From: Candidatus Argoarchaeum ethanivorans
GTDB taxonomy: Archaea; Halobacteriota; Methanosarcinia; Methanosarcinales; EX4572-44
Length of the DNA: 64,000 bases
NCBI GenBank assembly: GCA_004193545.1
Contig: RPGO01000035.1
Coordinates: forward strand, 1 to 64,000
Direction of reading: 5' to 3'
Positions 7,940-16,841 of the stretch are shown piece by piece; positions within the stretch are counted from its first letter, which is position 1, and every line of letters starts with the position of its first letter. The notes below the pieces were generated by a model. That model was given only the letters and a program-made list of their open reading frames with translations. It did no database searches and was not told where the DNA came from. A program made the translations under genes and the position numbers.

Positions 7940-10003
7940 ATGATGGATAAAAAAATAATTACAACAACTGCAATTGCAGGAATATTGCTGCTTCTGTTAG
8001 CAGTACTGCCGGCAAGTGCAGCAATACAGGCAAATAGCGTTGAGATACGCGGGACTGTATACAATGACGCCGTTGGTGAAAGAACCACTTACTGGGATGC
8101 AAACAACTTCGCTGGTTTCTGGTACGATCTCAAGAACAACTTGAAATCAGAAGAACTTAACATAACCGACGCCGGAGTTATAGCCGGTGGCGACAGAACA
8201 ATTGATGAAGGTGACTTAGCCTATACAACAACGAGAAAATTAAAGAAATACAAAGTCAATTCAATGGAAGGCAAGTTTGTAACAGATGGACTTGACCATA
8301 CTGGTGTTGTTACAGATTATGGAACTCACTATGCTGTTGTGGGCTGGCAAGCTGAAAAGTACATTGCACTAAAAGGCGATGCAAGGAAGATTGTTAAACA
8401 GGTTCTTGAACAGGGATCTACTGACAAGAAAACGATGACAATTGGCGAGACATGGGATATTGGAGACGGCTGGACATTGATGGCACAGTCGATTGATGCC
8501 AAAGCATCTCCAAGACAGGCATGGCTTGTTCTAAGCAAGGATGGCGTAAAGCTCGAAGATGAAGTCGTAGAAAATGGAAATGTGTTTTTATACAGAAAGG
8601 ATATAGGCGGCAAAAGTGATGTCCCTCTCTTTGTAACTTATGTAGACAGTGTGTTTGCAGGTGCAACCAGTGATATGGTGCAGCTTAAGTACACATGGGC
8701 TGTTTCCGATGATGTACTTGAAATCAATTGTGGTGACACATTTGGAGTAATGGAAGTAACATGTGCTTGTATGGATTATATAACACTTGAAAACAATGAC
8801 TCAATAACACTTGATTCAGATAGCACCGTGGATATTATGGGTGAGGTGAAATTCAAGGTAGCAGACTCTGACACACTAAGATTCTACCCGATGGTTACTC
8901 GTACAGAGCCGGGAACGTATGAAGTCCGCGGGACTATATACAACGACACCGCTTCCGAAAGAACAACCTACTGGGATGCAAGCAATTTCGCTTCTTTCTG
9001 GTACGATCTCAAGAACAATCTGAAATCAGAATCCCTTAACATAACTGACACAGGAGTTATGACTGGTGGTGACAGAACAATTGGTGAAGGTAACTTAACC
9101 TATACAACAATAAGACAATTGAAGAGATACAAAGTTAATTCAGAGGAAAGTAAGTTTGTAAAAGATGGACTTGACAGCACTGGTTCTGTTACAGATTATG
9201 GGACACACTATGCTGTTGTGGGTTGGCAGACTGAAAAGTATATTGCACTAAAAGGCGATGCAAAGAAGCTCGTTAAACATGTTCTTGAACATGGAACTTC
9301 CAGTGCTGACAGGAAAACCCTGACCATTGGCGAGACATGGGATATTGGAGACGGCTGGACATTAATGGCACAGGCGATCGATGCCAAAGCATCTCCAAGA
9401 CTGGCATGGCTTGTTCTGAGCAAGGATGGCGTAAAGCTTGATGACGTAGTTGCAGTTGATGGAGAGGTGTTTACATATAGTAAGGATATAGGTGGCAAAA
9501 GTGATGTCCCTCTCTTTGTAACTTATGTAGACAGTGTGTTTGCAGGTGCAACCAGTGATATGGTGCAGCTTAAGTACACATGGGCTGTTTCCACTGATGT
9601 ACTTGAGATTAATTGTGGTGACACATTTGGAGTAATGGAAGTAACATGTGCTTGTATGGATCATATAACCCTTAAAAACAAAGACACACCAATAACACTT
9701 GATCTGGACAGCACCGTAGATATCATGGGTAGTATGAAATTCAAGGTAGCAGACAGTGACACTTTGAGATTTTACCCGTTTGTCGAATACGTGATCGGCG
9801 AAGAGCCAGAGCCAAAACCACCATACACAGACACTGATGGTGATGGAGTGCCTGACAGTTGGGATTTAGATAACAGCACCCCTGCCGGATACTGGACTGA
9901 CTCTCGCGGGCGTGGACGAATGTTTGGCGATATGAATGGAGATGGGAAGTACAGCTCTGTGGATGCTCTAATAATTTTACAGTATGCGGTTGGTAAGATT
10001 TGA
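7940..10003 (+). CDS. S-layer protein with two duplicated S-layer domains and a C-terminal dockerin-like domain
   Basis: This is a 687-residue exported protein. A signal peptide (IAGILLLLLAVLPASAA) is followed by two tandem S-layer duplication domains of about 280 residues. Each starts with VRGTIYND/IRGTVYND and ends with a KFKVADSDTLRFYP element, as in Methanosarcina S-layer proteins. The tail has DTDGDGVPDSWD and GDMNGDGKYSSVDALIILQ, Ca-binding loops of a dockerin-like module, and no transmembrane anchor. The start is supported by GGAGG 7 bases upstream. Its TGA overlaps the TTG start of cooC, which is unexpected for an envelope gene inside a cdh cluster. Confidence 0.9.
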   Translation: MMDKKIITTTAIAGILLLLLAVLPASAAIQANSVEIRGTVYNDAVGERTTYWDANNFAGFWYDLKNNLKSEELNITDAGVIAGGDRTIDEGDLAYTTTRKLKKYKVNSMEGKFVTDGLDHTGVVTDYGTHYAVVGWQAEKYIALKGDARKIVKQVLEQGSTDKKTMTIGETWDIGDGWTLMAQSIDAKASPRQAWLVLSKDGVKLEDEVVENGNVFLYRKDIGGKSDVPLFVTYVDSVFAGATSDMVQLKYTWAVSDDVLEINCGDTFGVMEVTCACMDYITLENNDSITLDSDSTVDIMGEVKFKVADSDTLRFYPMVTRTEPGTYEVRGTIYNDTASERTTYWDASNFASFWYDLKNNLKSESLNITDTGVMTGGDRTIGEGNLTYTTIRQLKRYKVNSEESKFVKDGLDSTGSVTDYGTHYAVVGWQTEKYIALKGDAKKLVKHVLEHGTSSADRKTLTIGETWDIGDGWTLMAQAIDAKASPRLAWLVLSKDGVKLDDVVAVDGEVFTYSKDIGGKSDVPLFVTYVDSVFAGATSDMVQLKYTWAVSTDVLEINCGDTFGVMEVTCACMDHITLKNKDTPITLDLDSTVDIMGSMKFKVADSDTLRFYPFVEYVIGEEPEPKPPYTDTDGDGVPDSWDLDNSTPAGYWTDSRGRGRMFGDMNGDGKYSSVDALIILQYAVGKI

Positions 10004-10755
10004 AAGTCATTGCAATAACCGGAAAAGGCGGTACAGGTAAAACGGCAGTAGCTGCTATGTTAATACAGCTTGCGAAAAAAAAGAGTCCTGTACTTGCAAT
10101 CGATGCAGACCCTGACACGAACCTGCCAACAACACTTGGTGATAAAGTGGAGTGCACGGTTGGTCAGATGAGGGAATCAATGCTTGAGCAGAAAGATAAT
10201 CTTCCTTCGGATATAAACAAAGAAAGCATACTTGAAGGCAGAATCTATAATGCCCTGCTTGAAAAACCAGGTTACGATTTACTTGTGATGGGAAGACCGG
10301 ATGGGCTTGGCTGCTATTGTTATGCTAATAACCTGTTAAAAGGGATTATGGATAGAATTATAAAAAACTATGAAGTTGTCATCATAGATACGGCAGCAGG
10401 GCTTGAACATTTCAGTCGTGGAATCATCAGGGATATAACAGACCTTTTGATAGTAACCGATGCTTCAAAAAACGGCTTTGAAACAGCACAGCGCATCAGA
10501 GACCTGATCGTTGAACTTAATCTAAACATCAAACACGTGTGGATCGTGCCAAACAAGGTTACAGAGAAAAACCGCAAACAGGTAGAGGAATACATAAAAG
10601 AGCTAAACATAACGCCAGCAGGTATCATTCCATTTGATGAGACTCTTGCACAGCTCAACCTTGAAGGAAAACCATTGACAGATCTGCCAGATGATTCGGC
10701 AGCAGCCATCCGGATTACAGATATAGCAAGAAAAATCGAACTGGTGCGCGTGTAA
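10000..10755 (+). CDS. cooC: CooC-type nickel-insertion ATPase for CODH/ACS
   Basis: This 251-residue SIMIBI/MinD-like ATPase has the deviant Walker A motif GKGGTGKT (residues 8-15) and later [28 protein letters not shown] segment carries a CxC pair typical of CooC/AcsF nickel-binding maturation factors, which load Ni into CODH or the A-cluster. The start must be the TTG at 10000, since [11 protein letters not shown] is the family's normal N-terminus. It overlaps the S-layer stop by 4 bases (TTGA), implying translational coupling. cdhD begins 2 bases after its stop. Confidence 0.88.
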   Translation: MKVIAITGKGGTGKTAVAAMLIQLAKKKSPVLAIDADPDTNLPTTLGDKVECTVGQMRESMLEQKDNLPSDINKESILEGRIYNALLEKPGYDLLVMGRPDGLGCYCYANNLLKGIMDRIIKNYEVVIIDTAAGLEHFSRGIIRDITDLLIVTDASKNGFETAQRIRDLIVELNLNIKHVWIVPNKVTEKNRKQVEEYIKELNITPAGIIPFDETLAQLNLEGKPLTDLPDDSAAAIRITDIARKIELVRV

Positions 10756-10756
10756 T

Positions 10757-11938
10757 ATGTCTAAAGAATTAACCCTTGCAGAAGTAATTGAATTGCTGAA
10801 CAATGTAGAAGTAGAAGCACTGGAAGGAGTAACATTTGAAGGCGATATCGAGATTGAAATCGACGAAAGCGTGATGAATTTTAGAGAAGAAGCAAACAAA
10901 CTCATAGAGTCGAGATTTGCTGTTGGAACAGTAAATGAGTGGACAACAGCAATAGAAGAAGTTACCATAGGGGCTACACCAGCCAATGGCGGAAGTCGTG
11001 GACACGCTGTTACTGTTGGGGGTGAAAAGGCACTGCCGTACTACTTTGATTCCGAAATGAAAAATCCGACTTGTGTTGTTGCAATTGATGTTTTTGATAT
11101 GCCAATCCAGCTTGCGAAGTCAGTAAGAACCAGCTACGAGGATGTTATGGAAAGCCCTTCTGACTGGGCAAAAAAAGTGGTTAGTGAGTATCATGCGGAT
11201 ATGATTGCCTTACATCTGATCAGTACAGACCCAAAGCGTAAAGATGCATCTGCAAGTGAGGCTTCAAAAACAGTTGAAGACGTTTTGCAGGCAGTGGATG
11301 TGCCGATTATAATCAGCGGCTCAGGAACGCACAAGAAAGACCCGGAAGTCCTGGAAAAGGCTGCCGAGGTTTCAGAGGGTGAGAGATGCCTGATTGCATC
11401 AGCAAATCCGGACAATGATTATGAGCGTGTCGCAGCAGCAGCCAATAAATACGGGCATGTGTTACTCTCGTGGACACAACTTGAAATCAATGCACAAAAA
11501 GAACTCAATCGTAAACTCATCAAACACTGTGGGGTATCAAGGGATAGAATTGTTATGGATCCAACAACAGCAGCTCTTGGATATGGTCTTGATTATGCCT
11601 ATTCCAATGTGGAGAGAATCAGGCTTGCTGGACTTACTGGCGACAAGGAACTAAACTTCCCGACACTATCAGTTAGCAGCAATGCATGGAATGCAAGAGA
11701 AGCATGGATGATTTCGTCACCCTTAAAAGAAGACAGCAACTGGGGAGAAAGAGAGCACCGCGGTCTAATCTGGGAAGCAGCCACCGGATTTGCTCTTGCA
11801 CTTGCAGGATGTGAATTGTTTATGATGATGCACCCTGGTTCAGCACAATTGTTAAAAAAAATAACACGTATGCTTGGTGGCTCAATAAACGAAGAGAAGA
11901 CAGATCTATCCAACTGGATAACAAAATTAATAATATAA
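10757..11938 (+). CDS. cdhD: Acetyl-CoA decarbonylase/synthase delta subunit (corrinoid protein)
   Basis: This is a 393-residue CdhD, a TIM-barrel partner in the corrinoid iron-sulfur protein that carries the methyl group between tetrahydromethanopterin and the A-cluster. Recognisable segments are [20 protein letters not shown], the acidic [21 protein letters not shown]-terminus and the barrel stretch [17 protein letters not shown]. It is somewhat short compared with about 430 residues in other archaea. It sits between cooC (2-base gap) and cdhE (44-base gap) in one operon. Confidence 0.94.
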   Translation: MSKELTLAEVIELLNNVEVEALEGVTFEGDIEIEIDESVMNFREEANKLIESRFAVGTVNEWTTAIEEVTIGATPANGGSRGHAVTVGGEKALPYYFDSEMKNPTCVVAIDVFDMPIQLAKSVRTSYEDVMESPSDWAKKVVSEYHADMIALHLISTDPKRKDASASEASKTVEDVLQAVDVPIIISGSGTHKKDPEVLEKAAEVSEGERCLIASANPDNDYERVAAAANKYGHVLLSWTQLEINAQKELNRKLIKHCGVSRDRIVMDPTTAALGYGLDYAYSNVERIRLAGLTGDKELNFPTLSVSSNAWNAREAWMISSPLKEDSNWGEREHRGLIWEAATGFALALAGCELFMMMHPGSAQLLKKITRMLGGSINEEKTDLSNWITKLII

Positions 11939-11982
11939 GATGAAACATATTTGTATAGAAAAAGAAACTCGAAACAACTACG

Positions 11983-13377
11983 ATGAAACTAAATAGCCCA
12001 CTCCAGGTGTACAAATACCTGCCTAAAATAAACTGCGGTAAATGCGGAGAAAAAACATGTATGGCATTTGCCTCGCGCCTCGTTGATCGTTCAAAAAAGA
12101 TCGAGGACTGCCAGATACTGCTTCAGGACAAGGAGAAGTTTCTTCAGCTTGCAGAGCTTCTTGCACCGGAAATTAGAGAAATTACTGCTGGAGTGGGAGA
12201 CCGCAAAGTGAGAATCGGGGGGGATGACGTATTACACAGGCACCAGCTAACTTTTTTTAACCCTACAGTCCTTGCGTATGATGTATGGGATACGATGGAA
12301 GAGGTAGCACTCATCGAACGCGTCAAAAAAATAAGTGAATTTAAAAAATTCTACGTGGGGCACTATCTCAAACTCGATATGATAGCAGTGCGCTCGACTG
12401 GAGAAAGTGCAGCCAAATTCAAAAGTTGTGTGGAAAAAGTAACAGAGGTGAGCACACTTCCGGTGATGCTCTGCTCTTTTGATCCAACAGTTCTCAAAGC
12501 TGGACTTGAAGTATGTGCTGACAAAAAACCAGTACTGTATGCAGCAACAAAAGATAACTGGGAACAGGTCTCAAAACTTGCTCTCGAGTATCACGTGCCA
12601 GTGGTGTTGTTTTCCGAAGGCGATCTTGACTCTTTAAAAACACTTGCGGTAAGCTTCAACAGGCTTGGCATAAACGATATAATCCTTGATCCGGGTACGT
12701 ATCCAGAAGGAGCGCAGCTCAAATCAACGTTTGAAAACTTTATTAAACTGCGGCGAGCAGGCATCAAGGAATCACAGAAAGAGATAGCATACCCGATAAT
12801 GGCAGCACCGATCACTGCATGGATGATCGATAATGATCCTACCCCCACATCTTACCTTGAAGCAGCGCTTGCATCCATATTTATGATCAAATATGCTGAT
12901 ATTATGCTTCTTCACAGCATAGAACCACACGCACTGTTAAGCGAGGTGTACATGAGGGAAACCATGTACACAGACCCGCGAACACCGCTCAAGGTTGATT
13001 CCGGTGTATATAAAATTGGAAACCCGACAAAAGATTCGCCAGTGATTACAACTTCCAATTTTGCCCTAACTTATTATACAGTCGAAAGTGATCTTTCATC
13101 TGGCAGGATTGACTGCTACCTTGCCTCAGTAAACACGGACGGAATTGGAGTTGAGGCAGCGGTTGCAGGAAGACAATTTACAGCAGCCAAAATCAAAGAA
13201 ACCTTTGACGAGGCAGGTTTTGATTTTAAAGAAAAAACCAGCCACAACACCATCATCCTCCCAGGGCTTGCTGCTCGATTGCAGGGGGATCTGGAAGATG
13301 TAATGGGAATTAAGGTGTTAATCGGTCCAGTTGATTCAAACCAGATACCAGGCTGGATGGATAAAAACTGGCTGTAA
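11983..13377 (+). CDS. cdhE: Acetyl-CoA decarbonylase/synthase gamma subunit (4Fe-4S corrinoid protein)
   Basis: This 464-residue protein begins with the 4Fe-4S motif NCGKCGEKTCMAFA (Cys residues near 18-26), followed by a late conserved Cys in KIEDC, as in CdhE/AcsC. The middle is a TIM barrel that accepts the methyl group, and the last about 150 residues form the cobalamin-binding domain. With CdhD it makes the corrinoid iron-sulfur protein. It is the last gene of the cdh operon here. No methyltransferase or cdhAB follows. Confidence 0.95.
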   Translation: MKLNSPLQVYKYLPKINCGKCGEKTCMAFASRLVDRSKKIEDCQILLQDKEKFLQLAELLAPEIREITAGVGDRKVRIGGDDVLHRHQLTFFNPTVLAYDVWDTMEEVALIERVKKISEFKKFYVGHYLKLDMIAVRSTGESAAKFKSCVEKVTEVSTLPVMLCSFDPTVLKAGLEVCADKKPVLYAATKDNWEQVSKLALEYHVPVVLFSEGDLDSLKTLAVSFNRLGINDIILDPGTYPEGAQLKSTFENFIKLRRAGIKESQKEIAYPIMAAPITAWMIDNDPTPTSYLEAALASIFMIKYADIMLLHSIEPHALLSEVYMRETMYTDPRTPLKVDSGVYKIGNPTKDSPVITTSNFALTYYTVESDLSSGRIDCYLASVNTDGIGVEAAVAGRQFTAAKIKETFDEAGFDFKEKTSHNTIILPGLAARLQGDLEDVMGIKVLIGPVDSNQIPGWMDKNWL

Positions 13378-13486
13378 AGAATTTGGGTAAAGGACCTCGA
13401 AACACACATATTATCACGGCTCGGTAGGACATGGTTGGGAGGTAGTTGAGAGATATATCTCTACACAGAACAAATAAAAACGAAAC

Positions 13487-13496
13487 CTTTATACAC
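13487..13496 (+). promoter_or_regulatory. TATA-box promoter for the 105-residue hypothetical gene
   Basis: CTTTATACA, preceded by the purine-rich CGAAAC, fits an archaeal BRE/TATA pair. A start near 13518 would give a 70-base leader ending in the strong AAAGGAGG ribosome site before 13589. The rest of the 13378-13588 gap contains no gene that I can see. Confidence 0.5.
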
Positions 13497-13588
13497 CAAA
13501 AACGCTAACAAGCCCAGTATCCATTAAGTACGGGGTATAGTGACTTAATATAACAATTACAATTTAGAAGTTACAAAGGAGGAAAAAT

Positions 13589-13906
13589 ATGAATAATCAC
13601 GAATTTTTTTTACATGCAATCAACGAGAAAAAATTGGTACAAGTAAAATTTGACTCACAAGAAAAGGGAATAATTCAAAGACTTTGTGTCCCATTTGATT
13701 TTGGACCATGGAGAAGGGAAATGAATCCAAATCCTGATCGTTATCACTTTTACGACCTTGATAGTCCTGATGGAAAACATAATCTTTCTATTTTGCCAGA
13801 ACAAATTATTTCAATTGATGTTACAGAACAATCATTTGATCCTGCTGTTTATATAAAGTGGAATCCAAATTGGTTCATCAAAAGAGATTGGGGTATTCAC
13901 TCATAA
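13589..13906 (+). CDS. Hypothetical protein, 105 aa
   Basis: I do not recognise the family. The start is well supported by GGAGGAAAAAT just before the ATG. The protein is soluble, with no signal or membrane segment. It has many aromatic residues (PFDFGPWRRE, KWNPNWFIKRDWG) and an N-terminal segment (HEFFLHAINEKKLVQVKFDSQ) faintly like the start of WYL-type sensor domains. It is probably an accessory gene. Confidence 0.6.
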   Translation: MNNHEFFLHAINEKKLVQVKFDSQEKGIIQRLCVPFDFGPWRREMNPNPDRYHFYDLDSPDGKHNLSILPEQIISIDVTEQSFDPAVYIKWNPNWFIKRDWGIHS

Positions 13907-13943
13907 TCAAAAATTTTTAAAAGCACACAAAAGAGGTAGAAAT

Positions 13944-14498
13944 ATGTTATGTCCAAGATGTGGAGCGGAGATGAAAGAAGGCGACAGATTTTGTAGTTCC
14001 TGTGGAGCTGTTATAGAACATATCGAAAAGGTAGAAGTTGGAAAAAAATTTTGTCCCAAGTGTGGAGCGGAATTAGTAGAAAGCGTAACGGTTTGTAGTT
14101 CTTGCGGAGCAAGAATAAGTGAGATAAGCATGGAAAAGGCAAGTGCTGGAGCGAGGTTCGGAGCGTATATCCTTGATTCGATTATCGTTGGTGTAATGGG
14201 GTTTATTCTTGGTTTTGTTCTTGAGCCCATAGCATCTTTTTTGGGTTTATTGATCTCGGTGGGATATTATACCTACTTCTTTGGAAACGGACAGACTCTC
14301 GGTATGAAAGCAGCGAAGATAAAACTATGCGGAACTGATGGGACATATCCAATAGGATATGCAAAGGGATTTCTTAGATGGATAGGAATGATTATATCGG
14401 GTTTGGTAATAGGTTTGGGTTACCTTTGGATATTAATAGATGAAAATAAACAAGGATGGCATGATAAAATAGCTGGTACGTATGTTGTAGTTGAATAA
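13944..14498 (+). CDS. Double zinc-ribbon RDD-family membrane protein
   Basis: This is a 184-residue protein with two N-terminal zinc ribbons (CPRCGAEMKEGDRFCSSCG and CPKCGAELVESVTVCSSCG). An RDD domain follows, starting at ASAGARFGAYILDSIIVGVM and ending in WHDKIAGTYVV, with about three transmembrane segments. RDD proteins are integral membrane proteins of mostly unknown role, sometimes linked to ion or osmolyte transport. It follows the hypothetical gene by 37 bases with an AGAGGTAG site, so they may be co-transcribed. Confidence 0.85.
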   Translation: MLCPRCGAEMKEGDRFCSSCGAVIEHIEKVEVGKKFCPKCGAELVESVTVCSSCGARISEISMEKASAGARFGAYILDSIIVGVMGFILGFVLEPIASFLGLLISVGYYTYFFGNGQTLGMKAAKIKLCGTDGTYPIGYAKGFLRWIGMIISGLVIGLGYLWILIDENKQGWHDKIAGTYVVVE

Positions 14499-14623
14499 AG
14501 CTCAACAAGCTACCACGGATGCCCCACAATTCATTCTGATGGTGGAGATGCTGGAGCTCAGAGAAATGAATATGCGAGAGCATAAATATTTATATGCGTC
14601 TCATAGAAATGTAAAATAGGAAA

Positions 14624-14839
14624 ATGAAAACAATTATCCAAATCCATAAAGAAGGTAAATATTTCGTAGCCGTGGATATGACAACAAACGTGGCGGACCA
14701 AGGACTGACGGAAGAAGAGGCGATTAAAAATCTAAAAAAAGGGCTTGAAGAACACTATCAAATTCTTACGGAGTTAGCCCCTAAGGACTATAAATTTTTC
14801 TATTTATCGAGACTGTCACACCATCTGGTGTTGGATTAA
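14624..14839 (+). pseudogene. hicB: HicB-family antitoxin, C-terminus replaced by a MITE-like insertion
   Basis: The first 60 residues (IIQIHKEGKYFVAVDM, QGLTEEEAIKNLKKGLEEHY) match the HicB-like partial RNase H fold. From about codon 62 the reading frame enters the terminal repeat of a 135-bp element, and the last residues (RLSHHLVLD) are element-encoded. No hicA toxin is visible next to it. It is either a decayed orphan antitoxin or a still-folding truncated one. Confidence 0.65.
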
Positions 14840-14942
14840 AATTCCGGTTCTTCCAAATGTCCAAACCCGAAGCAACAGACACAAGACTTAAATCAACAAC
14901 ATGTTCGAAACAACGCCAACACCACGCAACGTGACAGTCTCG
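14808..14942. mobile_element. 135-bp MITE-like element with 12-bp terminal inverted repeats
   Basis: CGAGACTGTCAC at 14808-14819 is the exact reverse complement of GTGACAGTCTCG at 14931-14942. A second inverted pair, TGGTGTTGG (14826-14834) and CCAACACCA (14916-14924), lies inside. The element has no coding capacity and interrupts the hicB-like gene. No clear target duplication is seen. A parent transposase for these ends is not identifiable in the window. Confidence 0.7.
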
Positions 14943-15033
14943 TTTCTAATTGTTCATTATCCATTTGTTTCTGAGCTTCCATCTCCACAGCCAGAACAAA
15001 AAAGACGGGTTTTTATGTAGGGAGGTTTCATAG

Positions 15034-15153
15034 TTCTATGCGATGTATACATTAAAGTTCTTGATTGCGATAGCAATCAAGTGCAGAAAATAACCTGTAA
15101 CCTTCAATTCTTGATTGCGAAGCAATCAAGGTTCTACACGATGTGTATATTAA
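15034..15153. repeat. Two hairpins inside an imperfect direct repeat upstream of fwdD
   Basis: Hairpins at 15060-15081 (TTGATTGCGATAGCAATCAA) and 15110-15130 (TTGATTGCGAAGCAATCAA) belong to the dispersed family. They sit between imperfect direct repeats GTTCTATGCGATGTATACAT (15034) and GTTCTACACGATGTGTATAT (15131). The whole block lies in the leader of the fwd operon, downstream of a TATA-like TTTTTATG at about 15010. Confidence 0.75.
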
Positions 15154-15162
15154 GGTGTTACT

Positions 15163-15543
15163 ATGAAGTGTGATGTAAATATAATTACTGGCAGAACGAT
15201 TGACCAGGGTGCCAATATTGATAGCAAATTATCTTCTGACTATTTTAATGCCTGTGCCCGCTGTGAAATAGGTGCGGAAGATCTAAAAACACTTGGCCTT
15301 TCGGAAGGAAGCCACGTAAAAGTCTCAACAAGGTTTGGCAGTGTGGTGGTCTCTCTTGCACTCTGTGATGGAAACCCGGAGGGTGTAGCATTTATCCCGA
15401 TGGGCCCCTGGGCTAATACAGTAGTGAACCCTGATACACATGGCTGCGGCATGCCGGGATTTAAAGGTATATTGGGCAGCCTTGAGCCTACTGATGAAAA
15501 ACCTCTTGATTTGAAAGCGCTTATGAGTTTGTATAGGGAGTGA
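15163..15543 (+). CDS. fwdD: Formylmethanofuran dehydrogenase subunit D
   Basis: This is a 126-residue molybdopterin-dinucleotide-binding beta-barrel subunit. It shows the family's FNACARCEIGAEDLKTLGLS start and the cofactor-binding GPWANTVVNPDTHGCGMPGF. It completes the pterin-binding site with FwdB. It is first in the fwdD-B-A-C operon, and its stop TGA directly precedes the fwdB start. Whether the enzyme is the Mo (Fmd) or W (Fwd) isoenzyme cannot be told from sequence by eye. Confidence 0.93.
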   Translation: MKCDVNIITGRTIDQGANIDSKLSSDYFNACARCEIGAEDLKTLGLSEGSHVKVSTRFGSVVVSLALCDGNPEGVAFIPMGPWANTVVNPDTHGCGMPGFKGILGSLEPTDEKPLDLKALMSLYRE

Positions 15544-15548
15544 TATGT

Positions 15549-16841
15549 ATGGAGATTACTGATGCGATCTGTTCATTCTGTGGCTCTCTCTGTGATGATC
15601 TGACCGTGAAAGTCGAGGACAACAAAATAATAGATGTGAAAAGAGCTTGCAGGCTCGGTGCAAGTAAAATGCTTGGACACGAGAGGATTAACTCACCAAT
15701 GATTAGAAACGAAGCTGGAATATTGGAGGAAGCATCCTTTGATTCGGCAATCGACAAGGCTTCACAGATTCTTCTTCATGCGAAGCGTCCACTCCTGTAC
15801 GGCTGGGCTTCCACGTCATGTGAAGCCCAGAGCAAGGGAGTTCTGCTTGGCGAAATTCTTGGTGCAGTGGTCGACAGCACTGCATCGGTCTGCCACGGAC
15901 CAACCACGCTTGGAGTGCAGGAAAAAGGTCTCCCCACTGCCAGTCTCGGTCAGATTAAAAACCGTGCTGATCTGATCATCTTCTGGGGATGCAACCCGAT
16001 TCATGCACACCCGCGACATATGAGCAGGTACTCAGGGTATCTACCTGGTTTTTTCCTTGATCGTGGTCGTCAGAATCGCAAGTTTGTAACAGTGGATGTT
16101 CGGATGACTGAAACCGCTGCTATTTCTGATGAGTTTTTACAGATAGAGCAGGGCAGTGATTATGTGGTGCTCTCTGCTTTGAGAGCGCTTGTAAATGGCA
16201 AAGACGATCTTGTGCCAGACGTGGTTTGTGGCGTCTCAAAAGAAGACTTGGTGCGTCTTTCTGGTATGATGCGCTCATGCAGGTTCGGAGCATTCTTTTT
16301 TGGTATGGGTTTAACCCAGAGCAAAGGCAGGTATAAAAATATTGACTGCGCTCTTTCCCTGACAAATGATCTTAACACACAGACCAAGTTTGTTATAACA
16401 CCTTTACGCGGGCACTATAATGTTACAGGTTTTGGTCAGGTATGCTCATGGCAGACTGGTTTTCCAGCAGTTGACCTATCACGGGGAGCACCATATTATA
16501 ATCCTGGTGAGATGTCAGCGAATGACCTGTTGATGCGGGATGAGGTGGATGCTTCACTTATTGTAGCATCAGACCCTGCTGCTCATTTCCCGAGTACTTC
16601 GGTGCGTAATCTTGCAAAGATGCCTCTCATCCAGATTGATCCTTATGCGAATGCAACTACTGAGATTGCTGATGTGGTCATTCCAACTGCAATCGTTGGA
16701 GTGGAAACCGAAGGAACGGCTTATCGGATGGATGGCCTCTCCTTGCGGCTGAGGAAACTGGTGGATTCTGATTATCCAAGTGATGAAGAAATTCTTGATA
16801 AAATAATAAAAAAAGTTAGCAGGAAGGGTGATGTCTGTTGA
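15549..16841 (+). CDS. fwdB: Formylmethanofuran dehydrogenase subunit B (catalytic)
   Basis: This is the about 430-residue catalytic Mo/W-bis-pyranopterin subunit of the DMSO reductase superfamily, reducing CO2 to formate inside the complex. The N-terminal CSFCGSLCDDL plus a later CRLGASKM supply the 4Fe-4S ligands. The metal-ligating cysteine is in SVCHGPTT, so this is a Cys rather than Sec form. I prefer the ATG at 15549, which has GGGAG 8 bases upstream, over the GTG at 15540. Its TGA overlaps the TTG start of fwdA. Confidence 0.95.
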   Translation: MEITDAICSFCGSLCDDLTVKVEDNKIIDVKRACRLGASKMLGHERINSPMIRNEAGILEEASFDSAIDKASQILLHAKRPLLYGWASTSCEAQSKGVLLGEILGAVVDSTASVCHGPTTLGVQEKGLPTASLGQIKNRADLIIFWGCNPIHAHPRHMSRYSGYLPGFFLDRGRQNRKFVTVDVRMTETAAISDEFLQIEQGSDYVVLSALRALVNGKDDLVPDVVCGVSKEDLVRLSGMMRSCRFGAFFFGMGLTQSKGRYKNIDCALSLTNDLNTQTKFVITPLRGHYNVTGFGQVCSWQTGFPAVDLSRGAPYYNPGEMSANDLLMRDEVDASLIVASDPAAHFPSTSVRNLAKMPLIQIDPYANATTEIADVVIPTAIVGVETEGTAYRMDGLSLRLRKLVDSDYPSDEEILDKIIKKVSRKGDVC

